From assembly GCA_017464525.1 (NCBI GenBank), contig JAFTZM010000013.1:1-64000 (forward strand): a stretch of DNA of 64,000 nt. The letters run 5' to 3'. The stretch comes from Clostridia bacterium. Lineage in GTDB: Bacteria > Bacillota > Clostridia > Oscillospirales > QAKW01. This document shows, in pieces, positions 1 through 8,797 of the stretch. Below the pieces are notes generated by a model, which made no database searches, was not told the origin of the DNA, and saw nothing but the letters and a program-made list of their open reading frames with translations. The position numbers and the translations under genes were made by a program. Position 1 is the first letter of the stretch. Each line of letters starts with the position of its first letter.

Positions 1-13
1 CAGGCTAACAGTC

Positions 14-104
14 TGGCGGAGAGTGAGGGATTCGAACCCTCGTGCGATTTCACTCGCAACTCGATTTCGAGTCGAGCTCGTTATGACCACTTCGATAACT
101 CTCC
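14..104 (-). tRNA. tRNA-Ser (anticodon CGA)
   Basis: Read on the minus strand, the acceptor stem GGAGAGT pairs with ACTCTCC, followed by discriminator G and an encoded CCA. The D arm is TCG...CGA. The anticodon stem CTCGA/TCGAG holds the loop CTCGAAA, giving anticodon CGA for codon UCG. A long class-II variable arm and a T arm GAGGG-TTCGAAT-CCCTC follow, so serine identity is clear. It is transcribed off the left edge of the window. The bases just upstream of its 5' end hold a degraded duplicate of its 5' half. Confidence 0.96.
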
Positions 105-195
105 GTGTTATATTTCAACCCAACTTCTCAAATCTCAACCTTGGAAAATGGAGAGAAAAGTTGGAGAGAAAACTGTTTGACATATTCGATTGTAC

Positions 196-225
196 TGCGA
201 AAACCCCGATAAATCAAGGGTTTTC
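196..225. repeat. Palindromic repeat, copy 1
   Basis: An 8-bp inverted repeat (GAAAACCC/GGGTTTTC, 11-base spacer) sits in a segment that recurs at 445-476 with the shared core atcaagggttttc. It is compatible with a recombinase core-type site or a hairpin. The function is unknown. Confidence 0.45.
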
Positions 226-444
226 AAGGATGGGTTTCCAAAGTGACCATTGGTTTTCGAGTCCGCAGTGCAAAATGGAAGTCAACAGAAAAAATTGGAC
301 TTTATTGCACGTTATTTGCCTACTCCGCAAAACATCCGACCGTTTGCTTGTAACAACCATTATAACCGATATTCGAATTCATTACAATACCTTGTTTTTT
401 AGGGAGAAACGGTGGAGAGAACGGCAATAAGCGAAAGTCGAGCC

Positions 445-476
445 GTCGCAAAAAGCCTTATATATCAAGGGTTTTC
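445..476. repeat. Palindromic repeat, copy 2
   Basis: A diverged second copy of the 196-225 segment, starting tcgcaaaaagcc and ending atcaagggttttc. It lies 17 bases before the tRNA-Ser remnant, so palindrome and tRNA fragment may have been duplicated together. Confidence 0.4.
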
Positions 477-493
477 GGCGTTTGTGCTCCAAT

Positions 494-544
494 GTCGCAA
501 GCGGATTTCGAATCGTTCTCGTTACGACCGCTTCGATACATCTC
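494..544 (-). pseudogene. Degenerate tRNA-Ser 5' half
   Basis: Aligned without gaps to positions 54-104 of the intact tRNA-Ser, 41 of 51 bases match, including the D-arm region and the anticodon CGA. The anticodon stem no longer pairs, and no T arm or 3' acceptor strand follows. The copy is therefore a truncated, non-functional tRNA fragment. Its break in the variable arm is the kind of boundary left by site-specific recombination within a tRNA gene. Confidence 0.65.
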
Positions 545-609
545 CGAATGTTCCAGATTATTTTATCATAAGAACGTCTGTTTTGCAAGTGCATTTCATA
601 TTTTTTATT

Positions 610-1014
610 ATGAAACGTTTTTTATTGATTTTAATCTGCTTGATCCTGCTATTGGCTCCGGCGGCTGATGCAGCCATTGGGAATAAAGGTCTTATTGTGA
701 ATCACGGGGAAGAGATCATCCTGCAAAAGGGGCAGAAAAAATGGTTGTTTGTGCAGGATGGTCGAACCAAATGGCCGGTGATCAAGGGGCTTTCCTTTTT
801 TTCGGATAACACGGTGGTTTTTACGGTGGGGCTTCACAGCGGTGTGATCCGGGGAAACAGCTTAGGGACTGCTCACCTCACTGTAGTAAACAGTAAAGGG
901 CGCTGCGGTTATGTGACGGTAAAAGTGGTGGCCGCCAAAAAGATCGGCGGCCACTGGATCATCATTTTATCGGTTTCGGTGGTGTTTATCTTTTATAAAC
1001 TGAGAAAATACTGA
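610..1014 (+). CDS. Small secreted, membrane-anchored Ig-like protein
   Basis: A 134-aa protein. Residues 1-21 form a hydrophobic signal peptide ending near APAADA. A short beta-rich domain follows in which FFSDNTVVFTVGLHSGVIRG and GTAHLTV resemble group 2 bacterial Ig-like (BIG2) repeats. A C-terminal hydrophobic helix (about 112-128) ends in positive residues, predicting an extracellular domain tethered to the membrane. The start was chosen because the signal peptide begins there; no clear Shine-Dalgarno is visible. It converges with, and overlaps by 22 bp, the gene on the other strand. The domain assignment is tentative and the role unknown. Confidence 0.6.
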   Translation: MKRFLLILICLILLLAPAADAAIGNKGLIVNHGEEIILQKGQKKWLFVQDGRTKWPVIKGLSFFSDNTVVFTVGLHSGVIRGNSLGTAHLTVVNSKGRCGYVTVKVVAAKKIGGHWIIILSVSVVFIFYKLRKY

Positions 1015-1412
1015 AATACCTGCTGGGTCAGCAGTAAGGAAAGAAAAGAACCTGCCAGCAGGATGAGCTTCCACCGCTTTTGAAGCTTTTCTGTTTCTGC
1101 TGAGGGGCGAAAGGTCAATTTCCGGCAAAGGATCCCAAGGCCGAAAACAAAGGCGGCCATCAGGGTAATACATCCGATCTCGGCGGGGACAGGCATTTTC
1201 AGCGCCACAGCAATGGCAGCCAGAAGCCCGCCTGCCGCACCTACAAAATAGCTCTTTTTCAGCTTTTGGGTCATGTTCTCCCAATAACGCCGATCCTCCG
1301 CCGGTGCGGTGGCGCTGACCGAGAGTCGGCGGCTGCCGTTGTGATAGGAAATTCCCAAAGTGCAAAGGGCTGCCGCAATGGCTACATAAAGGATGATCAA
1401 TACATAGTTCAT
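993..1412 (-). CDS. Predicted small membrane protein, function unknown
   Basis: A 139-aa protein with an N-terminal hydrophobic helix (MNYVLIILYVAIAAALCTLG), two central hydrophobic segments (about 60-75 and 78-95) and one near the C-terminus (about 118-135), so roughly four membrane spans. AGGAGG lies 11 bases upstream of the ATG. The ATG overlaps the stop of the DUF1015 gene as ATGA, indicating translational coupling at the end of the operon. A GTG seven codons upstream is possible but would bury the ribosome binding site. No family recognised. Confidence 0.7.
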   Translation of the reverse strand: MNYVLIILYVAIAAALCTLGISYHNGSRRLSVSATAPAEDRRYWENMTQKLKKSYFVGAAGGLLAAIAVALKMPVPAEIGCITLMAAFVFGLGILCRKLTFRPSAETEKLQKRWKLILLAGSFLSLLLTQQVFQYFLSL

Positions 1413-2632
1413 CAGTCGTCGATCCTCCTGCACTCCAGATAAAACCGTTTGTCGTGGGGGTGACCCATGGAGAAGGTCTTGCGGGGGAGGGCGCCGTCGG
1501 AAACAACGGTGGGGAAGAGTTCTTCTTTGCCCATTTCCGGCAGAATAAAGCCGATGGCATTATCCTGCATGGAAAGCTCCTCTACAACCTCGCTGCCGTG
1601 GATGTAATCGATCTCAGCATTGCTTTGCGCTAAGTATTCATCCAGTGCATTCTGCAGAGTACCTACTGCTAACTTGGCGGTCTCTTTTCCGAAGGACCAG
1701 GTGGTGCGCACACCCTTCTGCACCACTTCAATTTGCTGCGGGTGGGCAGTTCCTTCCTCCAGACCCGCTTTTTTCAACTGCTCTAGCAACCCTTCGGCAT
1801 GGAACACGATCCGGTGAATGGGCTCGAATTCCAGGGCTGGGCTGTGCACGTTCACCAGCTCTACCAGGCAATAACGGGCGGGGTGGTCAAGGGCTGCATC
1901 CCCCAACTGCTCCTTTATCCTGGCATAGCAGGCCTTAGCGGTGGCTAAGGAGTGATTTCCATCGCCCACCGCATAGAGCAGCGGTTTTTCTGCTTCTCCC
2001 GCCAGGGCGGCTAACTTTTCCATGATGGAGGCGCATTGCTCCTCTTTGATGGCGTAGCCACGGATCCGACCGCCCAATTCCATCAGCATGAAATCATAGA
2101 CCTTCTGGAATTCCTGGCGGCGTTCATCCAATGCCTCAATGACCGTATAGGCGGGGTCATCGATCAGCACCATGATATGAGGCATTTCCAGGGGAGCGCC
2201 TTCCCGGATCTTGATACGGGGCGGCAAACGATCCTCCACAGTGCCTTCTGTGGCACGGCAAAGAGAAATAGCACCCTTGCGGTAATCATAGCATTCCAGA
2301 TCCAGCGCACCAATCAGCCCCTGCCGAATCTTTCCGTCGGCCAGGGTTCTTTTTATATAGATCATGGAGTTTTCCAGGGTGCGGAAAATGCCATTTTGCA
2401 GGTATTCTTTCATGGTAGCGTTGATCATAGCGGAATTCGTTGCGGTCAGCTCTGCTTCCGGCTGCATCAGCTTCAGCGTAGAAGGTGCCTCTCCTACAAA
2501 TTCACGCACCCGGGCCCAGTATTCCGGCTGGCTGGTGTATTGGTCGCAGGCAACGACACTCCATTTCTTCATGTCGGTATGCTGGGGAATCAGGATCTCT
2601 GCGGGGTAAAAGCCGATTTTTTGGTAATTCAT
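1412..2632 (-). CDS. DUF1015 family protein
   Basis: A 406-aa cytoplasmic protein matching the DUF1015 family. It starts IGFYPAEILIPQHTDMKKW, where the family begins by defining rules for converting data into an answer set. The central motif GDGNHSLATAK corresponds to the conserved GxGNHR/H-type segment. Archaeal relatives include the free-serine kinase SerK, but most bacterial members have no proven activity, so no reaction is assigned. The start has GGAGA about 12 bases upstream. It lies 18 bp downstream of the M18 aminopeptidase in the prfA-headed operon and is coupled to the downstream membrane protein. Confidence 0.82.
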   Translation of the reverse strand: MNYQKIGFYPAEILIPQHTDMKKWSVVACDQYTSQPEYWARVREFVGEAPSTLKLMQPEAELTATNSAMINATMKEYLQNGIFRTLENSMIYIKRTLADGKIRQGLIGALDLECYDYRKGAISLCRATEGTVEDRLPPRIKIREGAPLEMPHIMVLIDDPAYTVIEALDERRQEFQKVYDFMLMELGGRIRGYAIKEEQCASIMEKLAALAGEAEKPLLYAVGDGNHSLATAKACYARIKEQLGDAALDHPARYCLVELVNVHSPALEFEPIHRIVFHAEGLLEQLKKAGLEEGTAHPQQIEVVQKGVRTTWSFGKETAKLAVGTLQNALDEYLAQSNAEIDYIHGSEVVEELSMQDNAIGFILPEMGKEELFPTVVSDGALPRKTFSMGHPHDKRFYLECRRIDD

Positions 2633-2650
2633 GATCTTTTTTACTTCTCC

Positions 2651-3991
2651 TTATCTTAAAAACGCGTGAAAAGCACGGATGGTTTCATAAACATCTGCCT
2701 TAGAGGCGATCTCCATGGGGGCGTGCATGGAGAGCAGGCCGACGCCGATATCAACGGTGTCGATGTTGCGATTGGCCATATATTTGGCAACCGTACCGCC
2801 GCCGCCGGCATCGACTGCGCCCAGCAGGCCGGTCTGCCAGCGGATCCCGGCAGCGTCAAAGAGACGGGTAAAATAACTCATAATTTCGGCAGAGGCGTCG
2901 GAGGTGCTGCTCTTGCCCCGAGCGCCGGTATATTTGGTGATACAGGGGCCGTGGCTCAGCCGGCAGCAGTTCTGACTCTCGGTAGGAGCGGGGTAAAGGG
3001 GATCGAAGGCCGCATTTACATCGGCGGAAAGGCACTTGGAATTGTAGCACAGCTCATTCAGGCTGGCGCCCGGTGCGATCCGTTCCAGAACCATCTCGAT
3101 GAAATGGCTTTGCATCCCACTTACGCCATCGGAACCCACCTCTTCCTTATCGACAAGGGCCACCAGAGCGGTTTTTTCAGGGGTTTCGGTGATCTGCATC
3201 AGCGCCTCAAAGGCAGTGTAGGCACAGATACGGTCATCGTGGCCGTAAGCGGCGATGAGGCTTTTGTCAAAGCCCAACTCTGCAGGATCAAATTTGGGAA
3301 CCAGGGTCAGCTCTGCGGTGATGAAATCCTTTTCATTCATACCGTATTTTTCGTTGAGCAGCTTTAAAACAGCAGATTTTACCTTATCCTTATCCACTTC
3401 CATATCGGGGATGGATCCGGCGATCACCCGCAGGCTTTCACCTTCTACCACCTTGGAGGCTGTTTTACCCATTTGCTCTCCGGAAAGATGGATCAGCAAC
3501 TCAGAGATGCAGAAGGTGTAATCATTCCCGGCAAGCTCTACCTTGGTGCCGTCCGCTAAGATCACCACGCCCTCCAGCGCCAGGGGAATGGTGGTCCATT
3601 GGTATTTTTTGATGCCGCCGTAATAATGGGTTTTGAAAAGGGCCAGTTCCTCGCTCTCATAAAGGGGGCAGGGCTTCAGATCGATACGAGGAGAATCGAT
3701 ATGGGCAGCGGCAATATGCACGCCCTCGGCGGCAGGCTGCTTGCCCATAATGCCCAAAAAGATGCCCCGGCCACGGTTGACGATATAGAATTTATCGCCG
3801 GGCTTCAAAGCGGCACCCTTTTCCAGGGGGTTATAGCCCTGCTCCTCGGCTCGCTTTTGAAAATAGGCTACGCAGGTACGTTCGGTCTTGCAGCGGGTCA
3901 TAAAATCCATATAACCCTCGGCGGCTTTGAAAATAGCGGGGATCTCCTCGGTATTTTCGTAGATGTTTTTGGTTTCATAAAATAAACTCAT
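2651..3991 (-). CDS. M18 family metalloaminopeptidase
   Basis: 446 aa, the usual size for the aspartyl-aminopeptidase (M18) family, cytoplasmic enzymes that form large tetrahedral complexes and remove N-terminal residues from peptides using two metal ions. Visible metal-site motifs in order: AAHIDSPR (His ligand), GHDDRICAY (bridging Asp), DKEEVGSDG (catalytic Glu pair), SADVNAAFDP and the C-terminal LLSMHAPMEIASK (His ligand). The start overlaps the stop of the upstream transglycosylase by ATGA. Substrate preference cannot be read from sequence. Confidence 0.93.
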   Translation of the reverse strand: MSLFYETKNIYENTEEIPAIFKAAEGYMDFMTRCKTERTCVAYFQKRAEEQGYNPLEKGAALKPGDKFYIVNRGRGIFLGIMGKQPAAEGVHIAAAHIDSPRIDLKPCPLYESEELALFKTHYYGGIKKYQWTTIPLALEGVVILADGTKVELAGNDYTFCISELLIHLSGEQMGKTASKVVEGESLRVIAGSIPDMEVDKDKVKSAVLKLLNEKYGMNEKDFITAELTLVPKFDPAELGFDKSLIAAYGHDDRICAYTAFEALMQITETPEKTALVALVDKEEVGSDGVSGMQSHFIEMVLERIAPGASLNELCYNSKCLSADVNAAFDPLYPAPTESQNCCRLSHGPCITKYTGARGKSSTSDASAEIMSYFTRLFDAAGIRWQTGLLGAVDAGGGGTVAKYMANRNIDTVDIGVGLLSMHAPMEIASKADVYETIRAFHAFLR

Positions 3992-4560
3992 GCGCTTTCT
4001 CCTAACATTTCTCGATATTTCTGATGATATTTATTGACTTTTTTAATATACTGGGTGGTCTCCTTATAGGGGGTATCCTTGATGTGGATCCCGTCGCTGG
4101 AGTAGCGGCTGTCCTTCAGCCATTTGATGGCATTGCCCCGCCCGGCGTTGTAGGCGGCCAGCGCGGTGTCTGTATCTTCAAACTCCTCCAATAGCAGGGA
4201 GAGGATCAGGCAGCCGTATTTAATGTTGATCTCCGGATCATAGAGATCTTCGATGGTATAGGCAGCGCCGGCATCCTCACGGAACATGGCCCAATTGAGG
4301 GTGGCTTCGGTAATCTGCATCAGGCCGTAGGCATCCTTGCCGGATCTTGCCGCAGCATCAAAATTGCTTTCGGTTTTGATCACTGCAAAAACCAGAGCAG
4401 GCTCCAGCCGGTATTCCCGGGCATAAAGCCGGACCAACTCCTCGTAGTCGATGTGTACCGCCGGGGTGACCTTGAAATATGGCCGCATGACAATGGCTGC
4501 CAGGCTTACGATCAATACCGCTAAAAGGCTCAGCCCAAGGGATTTATAATGCTTCGTCAT
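3988..4560 (-). CDS. Membrane-anchored lytic transglycosylase (SLT domain)
   Basis: 190 aa. One N-terminal membrane helix (about 9-26) is followed by a goose-lysozyme-like SLT domain. AVIKTESNFDAAARS carries the catalytic Glu, and GLMQI plus ALAAYNAGRGNAIKW are the standard SLT motifs. It should cleave the MurNAc-GlcNAc bond of peptidoglycan outside the membrane, leaving 1,6-anhydro ends. It overlaps coaE by 17 bp and the M18 gene by 4 bp; the order coaE-slt is common in Clostridia. Confidence 0.92.
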   Translation of the reverse strand: MTKHYKSLGLSLLAVLIVSLAAIVMRPYFKVTPAVHIDYEELVRLYAREYRLEPALVFAVIKTESNFDAAARSGKDAYGLMQITEATLNWAMFREDAGAAYTIEDLYDPEINIKYGCLILSLLLEEFEDTDTALAAYNAGRGNAIKWLKDSRYSSDGIHIKDTPYKETTQYIKKVNKYHQKYREMLGESA

Positions 4561-5128
4561 ATAATTTATCTAATAATTCCAGCGTCTCTTGGCGGAGGGC
4601 CGGAAGTCCTTTGTTGTTATTTAAAATGTAGTCGCTTTTTTCAATATAGTAGGAGGCAGGATGCTGGCTGGCCAGCCGTTTTTCCGCCTCTGCCCGGCTG
4701 AGACCGTCCCGCAGAATGATCCGCTCTAAGGCCTCGTCTGCCGGCGCAATGACCGATAATACCCGGTGGCATTGCCGGTTTAACCCGCTTTCAAAGAGCA
4801 GAGGGGCATCCAATACGATATTCTCGGCCTTGTGCTGCTCCAATTTGGCTTGAATATGCGCCAGAATAAAGGGCATTACCGTATTGTTGAGCTTTTTCAA
4901 TGCTTCCCGGTTGCCCATGGTTTTGGTGCGCAGAGCAGGGCGATCTAGCACCCCGTTTTTTACCACCCCGCCAAAAGCCGCCTCGACCGCTGCCAGCACC
5001 GCCGGATCCCGGTAGACCTCATGATGCACCAGGGCATCGCAATCCAGATGGTAAAATCCATTTTCTTTTAAGATTTCGGCAACGGTGCTTTTGCCTGCAC
5101 CGCTGAAGCCGGTCAAGCCTAAGATCAT
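4544..5128 (-). CDS. coaE: Dephospho-CoA kinase
   Basis: 194 aa. Performs the last step of coenzyme A synthesis, phosphorylating the 3' hydroxyl of dephospho-CoA with ATP. The P-loop is LTGFSGAGKST at the N-terminus. The family signatures HLDCDALVHHEVY, VLDAPLLFESGL and a lid region containing RIILRDGLSRAEAEKR follow. The reading frame is open further upstream, but the start was set at MILGLTGF because the P-loop sits 7 residues in and AAAGG lies about 10 bases upstream. Four bases separate it from the tsaC stop. Confidence 0.94.
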   Translation of the reverse strand: MILGLTGFSGAGKSTVAEILKENGFYHLDCDALVHHEVYRDPAVLAAVEAAFGGVVKNGVLDRPALRTKTMGNREALKKLNNTVMPFILAHIQAKLEQHKAENIVLDAPLLFESGLNRQCHRVLSVIAPADEALERIILRDGLSRAEAEKRLASQHPASYYIEKSDYILNNNKGLPALRQETLELLDKLYDEAL

Positions 5129-5132
5129 GATT

Positions 5133-6158
5133 TCACAGCCTTTCAGCAGGTATAATTTGGAAGGAGGCTGCCCGCAGCAGCCGGTTCCGGATGGCCAACC
5201 CCACCCCGTCCCCGGCAGGATACATGGCATAGATCTGCTTGCAGGGCAGGGTGTCAAAGCGGCGGAGGGCATCGAATAATGCCCGAGATTGAGAAGCGGC
5301 ATCTGTCTCGCTGCCGAAGGAGACTGCCTGCGCAAAGCGGGGAAGGTATTCATCGAAGGCCAGTACCCAAACGTCCTCTGCCTGCTTCTGCTGAATGGCT
5401 GCGCAGACCGAATCGGGTTCCCCGGTCACAATGGTCATGGGGGCTTTGGGGGCATAATGCTTGTGCAGCATCCCGGGGGAGGAGACCTTCTGCCCTTCCT
5501 GCACCGGCGCCAGAACGGCGGGATCGATCTCCACTTCATATCCTACCGCCTCCAGCATTTCGGGGGTAATGCCACCGGGGCGCAGTAATTTCAGTTTTTT
5601 GCCGCCCATGGGCAGGATCACGGTGCTTTCCAGGCCAATGGCACAACTGCCACCATCGATGATGGCGCTTACCTTGCCGGTCAGATCGTCCTTGCAATGG
5701 GCCAAGCAGGTGGGGGAGGGGCGCCCGGACAGATTGGCGCTAGGGGCCACCACCGGAACGCCGGCCTCCCGGATCAGCGCCTGCGCTACCGGATGCTCCG
5801 GCCAGCGTACTGCCACGGTATCCAGCCCGGCAGAAACGATGGGGGGGATTTTTTCTCCGCGGGGCAATACCACCGTCAGCGGCCCGGGCCAGAATTGGGC
5901 GGTCAGCTCCCGGATCTCCTCCGGAATCTCTGCCACGATCTGTTCCAGCATCCCGTGATCGCAGATGTGGGCGATCAGGGGATTATTGGCCGGGCGGTTT
6001 TTGACCCGGAATATTTTTGCTACCGCTTCCGGATCCAAAGCGTTGGCCCCTAAGCCGTAAACCGTTTCGGTGGGGAAGCATACCAGTTCTCCCTTACGAA
6101 GCAGTGCACCGCATTCTGCTAATTCGGCGGGGGAATCGGCGTAGATCTTTGTGTTCAT
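5133..6158 (-). CDS. ywlC: L-threonylcarbamoyladenylate synthase, Sua5 type
   Basis: 341 aa. Makes threonylcarbamoyl-AMP from threonine, bicarbonate and ATP, the first step of the t6A37 modification of ANN-decoding tRNAs. The N-terminal YrdC domain shows [22 protein letters not shown] and [14 protein letters not shown]. The C-terminal Sua5 domain is present ([14 protein letters not shown], then a Rossmann-like tail), making this the long Sua5 form rather than short TsaC. The start overlaps the prfA stop as ATGA. The prfA-ywlC adjacency is conserved in Firmicutes. Confidence 0.94.
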   Translation of the reverse strand: MNTKIYADSPAELAECGALLRKGELVCFPTETVYGLGANALDPEAVAKIFRVKNRPANNPLIAHICDHGMLEQIVAEIPEEIRELTAQFWPGPLTVVLPRGEKIPPIVSAGLDTVAVRWPEHPVAQALIREAGVPVVAPSANLSGRPSPTCLAHCKDDLTGKVSAIIDGGSCAIGLESTVILPMGGKKLKLLRPGGITPEMLEAVGYEVEIDPAVLAPVQEGQKVSSPGMLHKHYAPKAPMTIVTGEPDSVCAAIQQKQAEDVWVLAFDEYLPRFAQAVSFGSETDAASQSRALFDALRRFDTLPCKQIYAMYPAGDGVGLAIRNRLLRAASFQIIPAERL

Positions 6159-7219
6159 GTGTTTTGCGTACCTTTCAGTTTCTCTGCCTGATCGCTGGTT
6201 ACTAGGGCGTCGATGATCTCATCCAGATCCCCGTTAAGCACCTGCTCCAGCTTGTATAGGGTCAGCCCAATCCGGTGATCGGTCATCCGGCCCTGGGGGT
6301 AATTATAGGTTCGGATCCGCTCGCTGCGGTCACCGGTGCCGACCTGGCTTTTCCGCTCATTGGCCACCGCTGCCTCCTGCTTTTCCCGTTCAATGTCTGC
6401 CAACCGGGAACGCAGGATCTTCAAAGCACGTTCTTTGTTTTTATGCTGGCTGCGCTCGTCCTGACATTCCACCACCAGCCCGGTGGGCAGATGGGTCACC
6501 CGGATGGCACTTTCTGTTTTGTTTACGTGCTGCCCGCCGGCGCCGCTGGACCGGAAGGTATCGATCTGCAGATCGGTTGGGTTGATCTCAAAATCGACCT
6601 CTTCCATTTCCGGTAATACCGCTACTGTTGCGGTGGAGGTATGGATCCGGCCGCCGCTTTCGGTTTCCGGCACCCGCTGCACTCGGTGAACGCCGCTTTC
6701 AAATTTGTAGCGGGAGAAGGCCCCTTCTCCCGTGATGGAGAAGGCGATCTCCTTGATGCCGCCCAATTCAGTGTCGTTCAGGTTCAGCACTTCATAGCGG
6801 AAGCCCTTGGCCTCGGCGTGCATGGTATACATCCGGAAGAGGGTGGCTGCAAAGAGCATCGCTTCCTCGCCGCCGGCACCGCCCCGGATCTCAATAATGA
6901 CGTTTTTATCGTCTCGCTCATCCCGGGGAAGCAGCAGGATCTTCAATTCCTCGGTGCAGGCCTCCATACCCGCCTTGCTTTCTTTATATTCTGCCTCTGC
7001 CAGCTCCCGCAGCTCCGGATCGTTCAGCATGGCCTCGGCTTCGGTAAAATTGGCTTCAAATTTTTTGTATTCCCGGAATTTTTCCACCACTGGGGTCAGC
7101 TGCTTATATTCCTTCATCAGCCCTTTGTACCGCTCCTGATCGCTCGCTATGCCGGGATTGGAGAGCTGCGCATTGATTTCTTCGTACCGTTCCTCGATAC
7201 TCTTTAGCTTATTGATCAT
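6155..7219 (-). CDS. prfA: Peptide chain release factor 1
   Basis: 354 aa, normal RF1 length. Recognises UAA and UAG stop codons and triggers peptidyl-tRNA hydrolysis. The catalytic loop [15 protein letters not shown] contains the universal GGQ. The preceding PCRF domain shows [15 protein letters not shown] and [17 protein letters not shown], and the [20 protein letters not shown] region is typical of class I factors. Assignment to RF1 rather than RF2 rests on length, the absence of a programmed frameshift and the neighbouring ywlC. It overlaps the DUF951 gene upstream by 11 bp. Confidence 0.96.
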   Translation of the reverse strand: MINKLKSIEERYEEINAQLSNPGIASDQERYKGLMKEYKQLTPVVEKFREYKKFEANFTEAEAMLNDPELRELAEAEYKESKAGMEACTEELKILLLPRDERDDKNVIIEIRGGAGGEEAMLFAATLFRMYTMHAEAKGFRYEVLNLNDTELGGIKEIAFSITGEGAFSRYKFESGVHRVQRVPETESGGRIHTSTATVAVLPEMEEVDFEINPTDLQIDTFRSSGAGGQHVNKTESAIRVTHLPTGLVVECQDERSQHKNKERALKILRSRLADIEREKQEAAVANERKSQVGTGDRSERIRTYNYPQGRMTDHRIGLTLYKLEQVLNGDLDEIIDALVTSDQAEKLKGTQNT

Positions 7220-7400
7220 CGTTTTTTCGCTCTATCTTCTTAATGTTTTTTTCAATATTCTTCCGGGGGGCCATGATCTCATGGCCGCACCCGCAGCATC
7301 GGATCTTAAAATCCATGCCGATCCGCAGTACCTCAAACTGATTACAGCCGCAGGGATGCTGCTTTTTCATGATCAAAATGTCCTTGATCTGTACATCCAT
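7209..7400 (-). CDS. DUF951 zinc-ribbon-like small protein
   Basis: 63 aa. Begins [20 protein letters not shown] and contains a second [13 protein letters not shown] motif, so a Cys pair before and after a short beta segment suggests metal binding. This is the DUF951 (YyzM-like) pattern; function unproven. Two ATGs lie close together: the second was chosen because AGGAGG is 9 bases upstream of it and only 3 from the first. It is the first gene of the eight-gene operon, right behind a strong promoter. Confidence 0.88.
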   Translation of the reverse strand: MDVQIKDILIMKKQHPCGCNQFEVLRIGMDFKIRCCGCGHEIMAPRKNIEKNIKKIERKNDDQ

Positions 7401-7429
7401 GGTCATACTCCTCCTATTATATAATATAT

Positions 7430-7458
7430 AGTATACCAAAATCCCTTCCGCTTTTCAA
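7430..7458 (-). promoter_or_regulatory. Sigma-A-type promoter of the DUF951-prfA operon
   Basis: On the minus strand TTGAAA (7458-7453), a 17-bp spacer and TATACT (7435-7430), about 30 bp ahead of the DUF951 start codon. Confidence 0.8.
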
Positions 7459-7543
7459 TCATAAGATTGCCGAAATAAGTTATAGATTTTTCTGCAGTTT
7501 CATATATATTTTACCAAGATCACTGCGAAAGGAATGGAATAAA

Positions 7544-8467
7544 ATGATCAAGGAAGCATACCGCCCCGAGGGTACCGAGCGGGGTGAGGAGCGGCAGTAC
7601 CTGGAAACCGAGCAGGGTCTCCTCCGGGCCCGGGAGGAGCAGGTGATCCTGCAGGCGCGCTGTACCCTTTGCGATAGCGGGCATAATCTCTATGTGGATC
7701 TGGGGCCAATGACCGGTTATATTCCCCGGGAAGAGACTGCCATGGGGATCCGGGAGGGAACCGTTAAGGATGTGGCGATCATCACCCGGGTCAATAAAAT
7801 GGTCAGCTTTGTGGTAAAGGATTTCATGACCGTTGGTAATCGCCGCATGGCGCTGCTTTCCCGCCGAGAGGCGCAGGAACGGTGCCTGGCACATCTGATG
7901 AATACCCTTCAGCCGGGGATGGTGGTGGATGCACGGGTGACGCATCTGGAGCAGTTCGGTGCTTTTGTGGATCTGGGCTGCGGCATTGTTTCGATGATCC
8001 CTATCGACCGGATCTCTGTTTCCCGTATCCGCCACCCGGATCATCGGTTTGTCTGTGGAATGCAGATCAAGGCGGTGGTGTTGCAGGTGGATCGGGAAAA
8101 TCATCGCTTTTTACTTTCTCATAAGGAGTTACTGGGTACCTGGGAGGAAAATGTCTGCCGCTTTGAACCAGGGCAAACAGTAGGCGGCATTATCCGCAGC
8201 GTGGAAAGTTATGGGATCTTTGTGGAGCTGGCGCCCAATCTGGCCGGGCTGGCAGAGCTGACCGAAAATGCCGAGGTAGACCGCTATGTGGGGGTCTATA
8301 TCAAAAGCATTCTGCCGGAGAAGATGAAGGTGAAGCTGGCAATTGTAGATATGGGGGATCCCATCACCAAGCCCACTCCCTTTACATACTACTTTAAGGG
8401 CAACCGCCTGGAACGTTGGGTCTATTCGCCCCCCGAAAGCGGTAGGGTAGTGGAAGAACTCTTTTAA
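7544..8467 (+). CDS. S1-domain RNA-binding protein (short RpsA-like)
   Basis: 307 aa with up to three OB-fold S1 repeats. The first (about 45-105) is degenerate. The second (about 124-190) reads GMVVDARVTHLEQFGAFVDL. The third (about 207-265) reads GQTVGGIIRSVESYGIFVEL. It resembles the truncated S1-like proteins of Firmicutes that bind RNA, and a role in translation is inferred only. AAAGG lies about 11 bases before the ATG. Monocistronic, ending in a bidirectional terminator. Confidence 0.85.
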   Translation: MIKEAYRPEGTERGEERQYLETEQGLLRAREEQVILQARCTLCDSGHNLYVDLGPMTGYIPREETAMGIREGTVKDVAIITRVNKMVSFVVKDFMTVGNRRMALLSRREAQERCLAHLMNTLQPGMVVDARVTHLEQFGAFVDLGCGIVSMIPIDRISVSRIRHPDHRFVCGMQIKAVVLQVDRENHRFLLSHKELLGTWEENVCRFEPGQTVGGIIRSVESYGIFVELAPNLAGLAELTENAEVDRYVGVYIKSILPEKMKVKLAIVDMGDPITKPTPFTYYFKGNRLERWVYSPPESGRVVEELF

Positions 8468-8472
8468 AAGCG

Positions 8473-8504
8473 AAAAAACCCCACGCTTTTCAGCGTGGGG
8501 TTTA
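8473..8504. terminator. Bidirectional intrinsic terminator
   Basis: AAACCCCACGC and GCGTGGGGTTT form an 11-bp stem around a 6-base loop, with A-rich and T-rich flanks. It separates the convergent S1-domain gene and zinc-ribbon gene. Confidence 0.9.
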
Positions 8505-8518
8505 AACTTTTCATGTAA

Positions 8519-8797
8519 TTATTCAGCGTCTTTTCTCTTGGCGAAGCAATCGCTGCAATATACAGGACGATCCTCGGTGGGCTTGAAGGGAACCTTGCAT
8601 TCAGCACCGCAATCAGCGCAAACTGCATCATAGAAGGTCTTAGCACCTCTGGCAGCGGTCTTGCGGGCGTCACGGCAAGCCTTGCATCTCTGGGGCTCGT
8701 TCTGGAAGCCCTTCTCTGCATAGAACTCCTGCTCACCGGCGGTGAATACAAATTCATTGCCGCAATCTTTACAGATCAGTTTCTTGTCTTCATACAT
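8519..8797 (-). CDS. Double zinc-ribbon protein
   Basis: 92 aa with four CxxC knuckles: LICKDCGNEFVF, RCKACRDARK, AVCADCGAECKVPF and VYCSDCFAKRK. The first half matches the probable zinc-ribbon family zf-trcl, and the second matches the CxxC-CxxC-type domain often fused to it in Clostridia. No catalytic residues are seen; a nucleic-acid or protein-binding role is possible. AGAGG lies 10 bases upstream of the chosen ATG. It is downstream of the SigH-like gene across a 105-base spacer with a tRNA-like T-arm hairpin. Confidence 0.88.
   Translation of the reverse strand: MYEDKKLICKDCGNEFVFTAGEQEFYAEKGFQNEPQRCKACRDARKTAARGAKTFYDAVCADCGAECKVPFKPTEDRPVYCSDCFAKRKDAE

Larger units (their letters stand above)
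105..609. other. Gene-free stretch with tRNA remnant and duplicated palindrome
   Basis: About 500 bases between tRNA-Ser and the first CDS carry no convincing ORF. They hold a 51-base degraded copy of the tRNA-Ser 5' half (494-544). They also hold two related palindromic segments: GAAAACCC and GGGTTTTC face each other at 199-206 and 218-225, and a second version ends in tatcaagggttttc at 463-476. The layout resembles the decayed end of an element integrated at a tRNA gene. That reading is an inference; no recombinase is present. Confidence 0.5.

Noticed and set aside
23..430. Possible 135-aa protein next to tRNA-Ser
   Set aside because: It begins inside the tRNA gene and covers the scar region; composition is not protein-like.
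5133..5353. Upstream extension of coaE to position 5353
   Set aside because: The P-loop lies at the start of the MILGLTGF form, and the extension is read antisense-like through ywlC codons.
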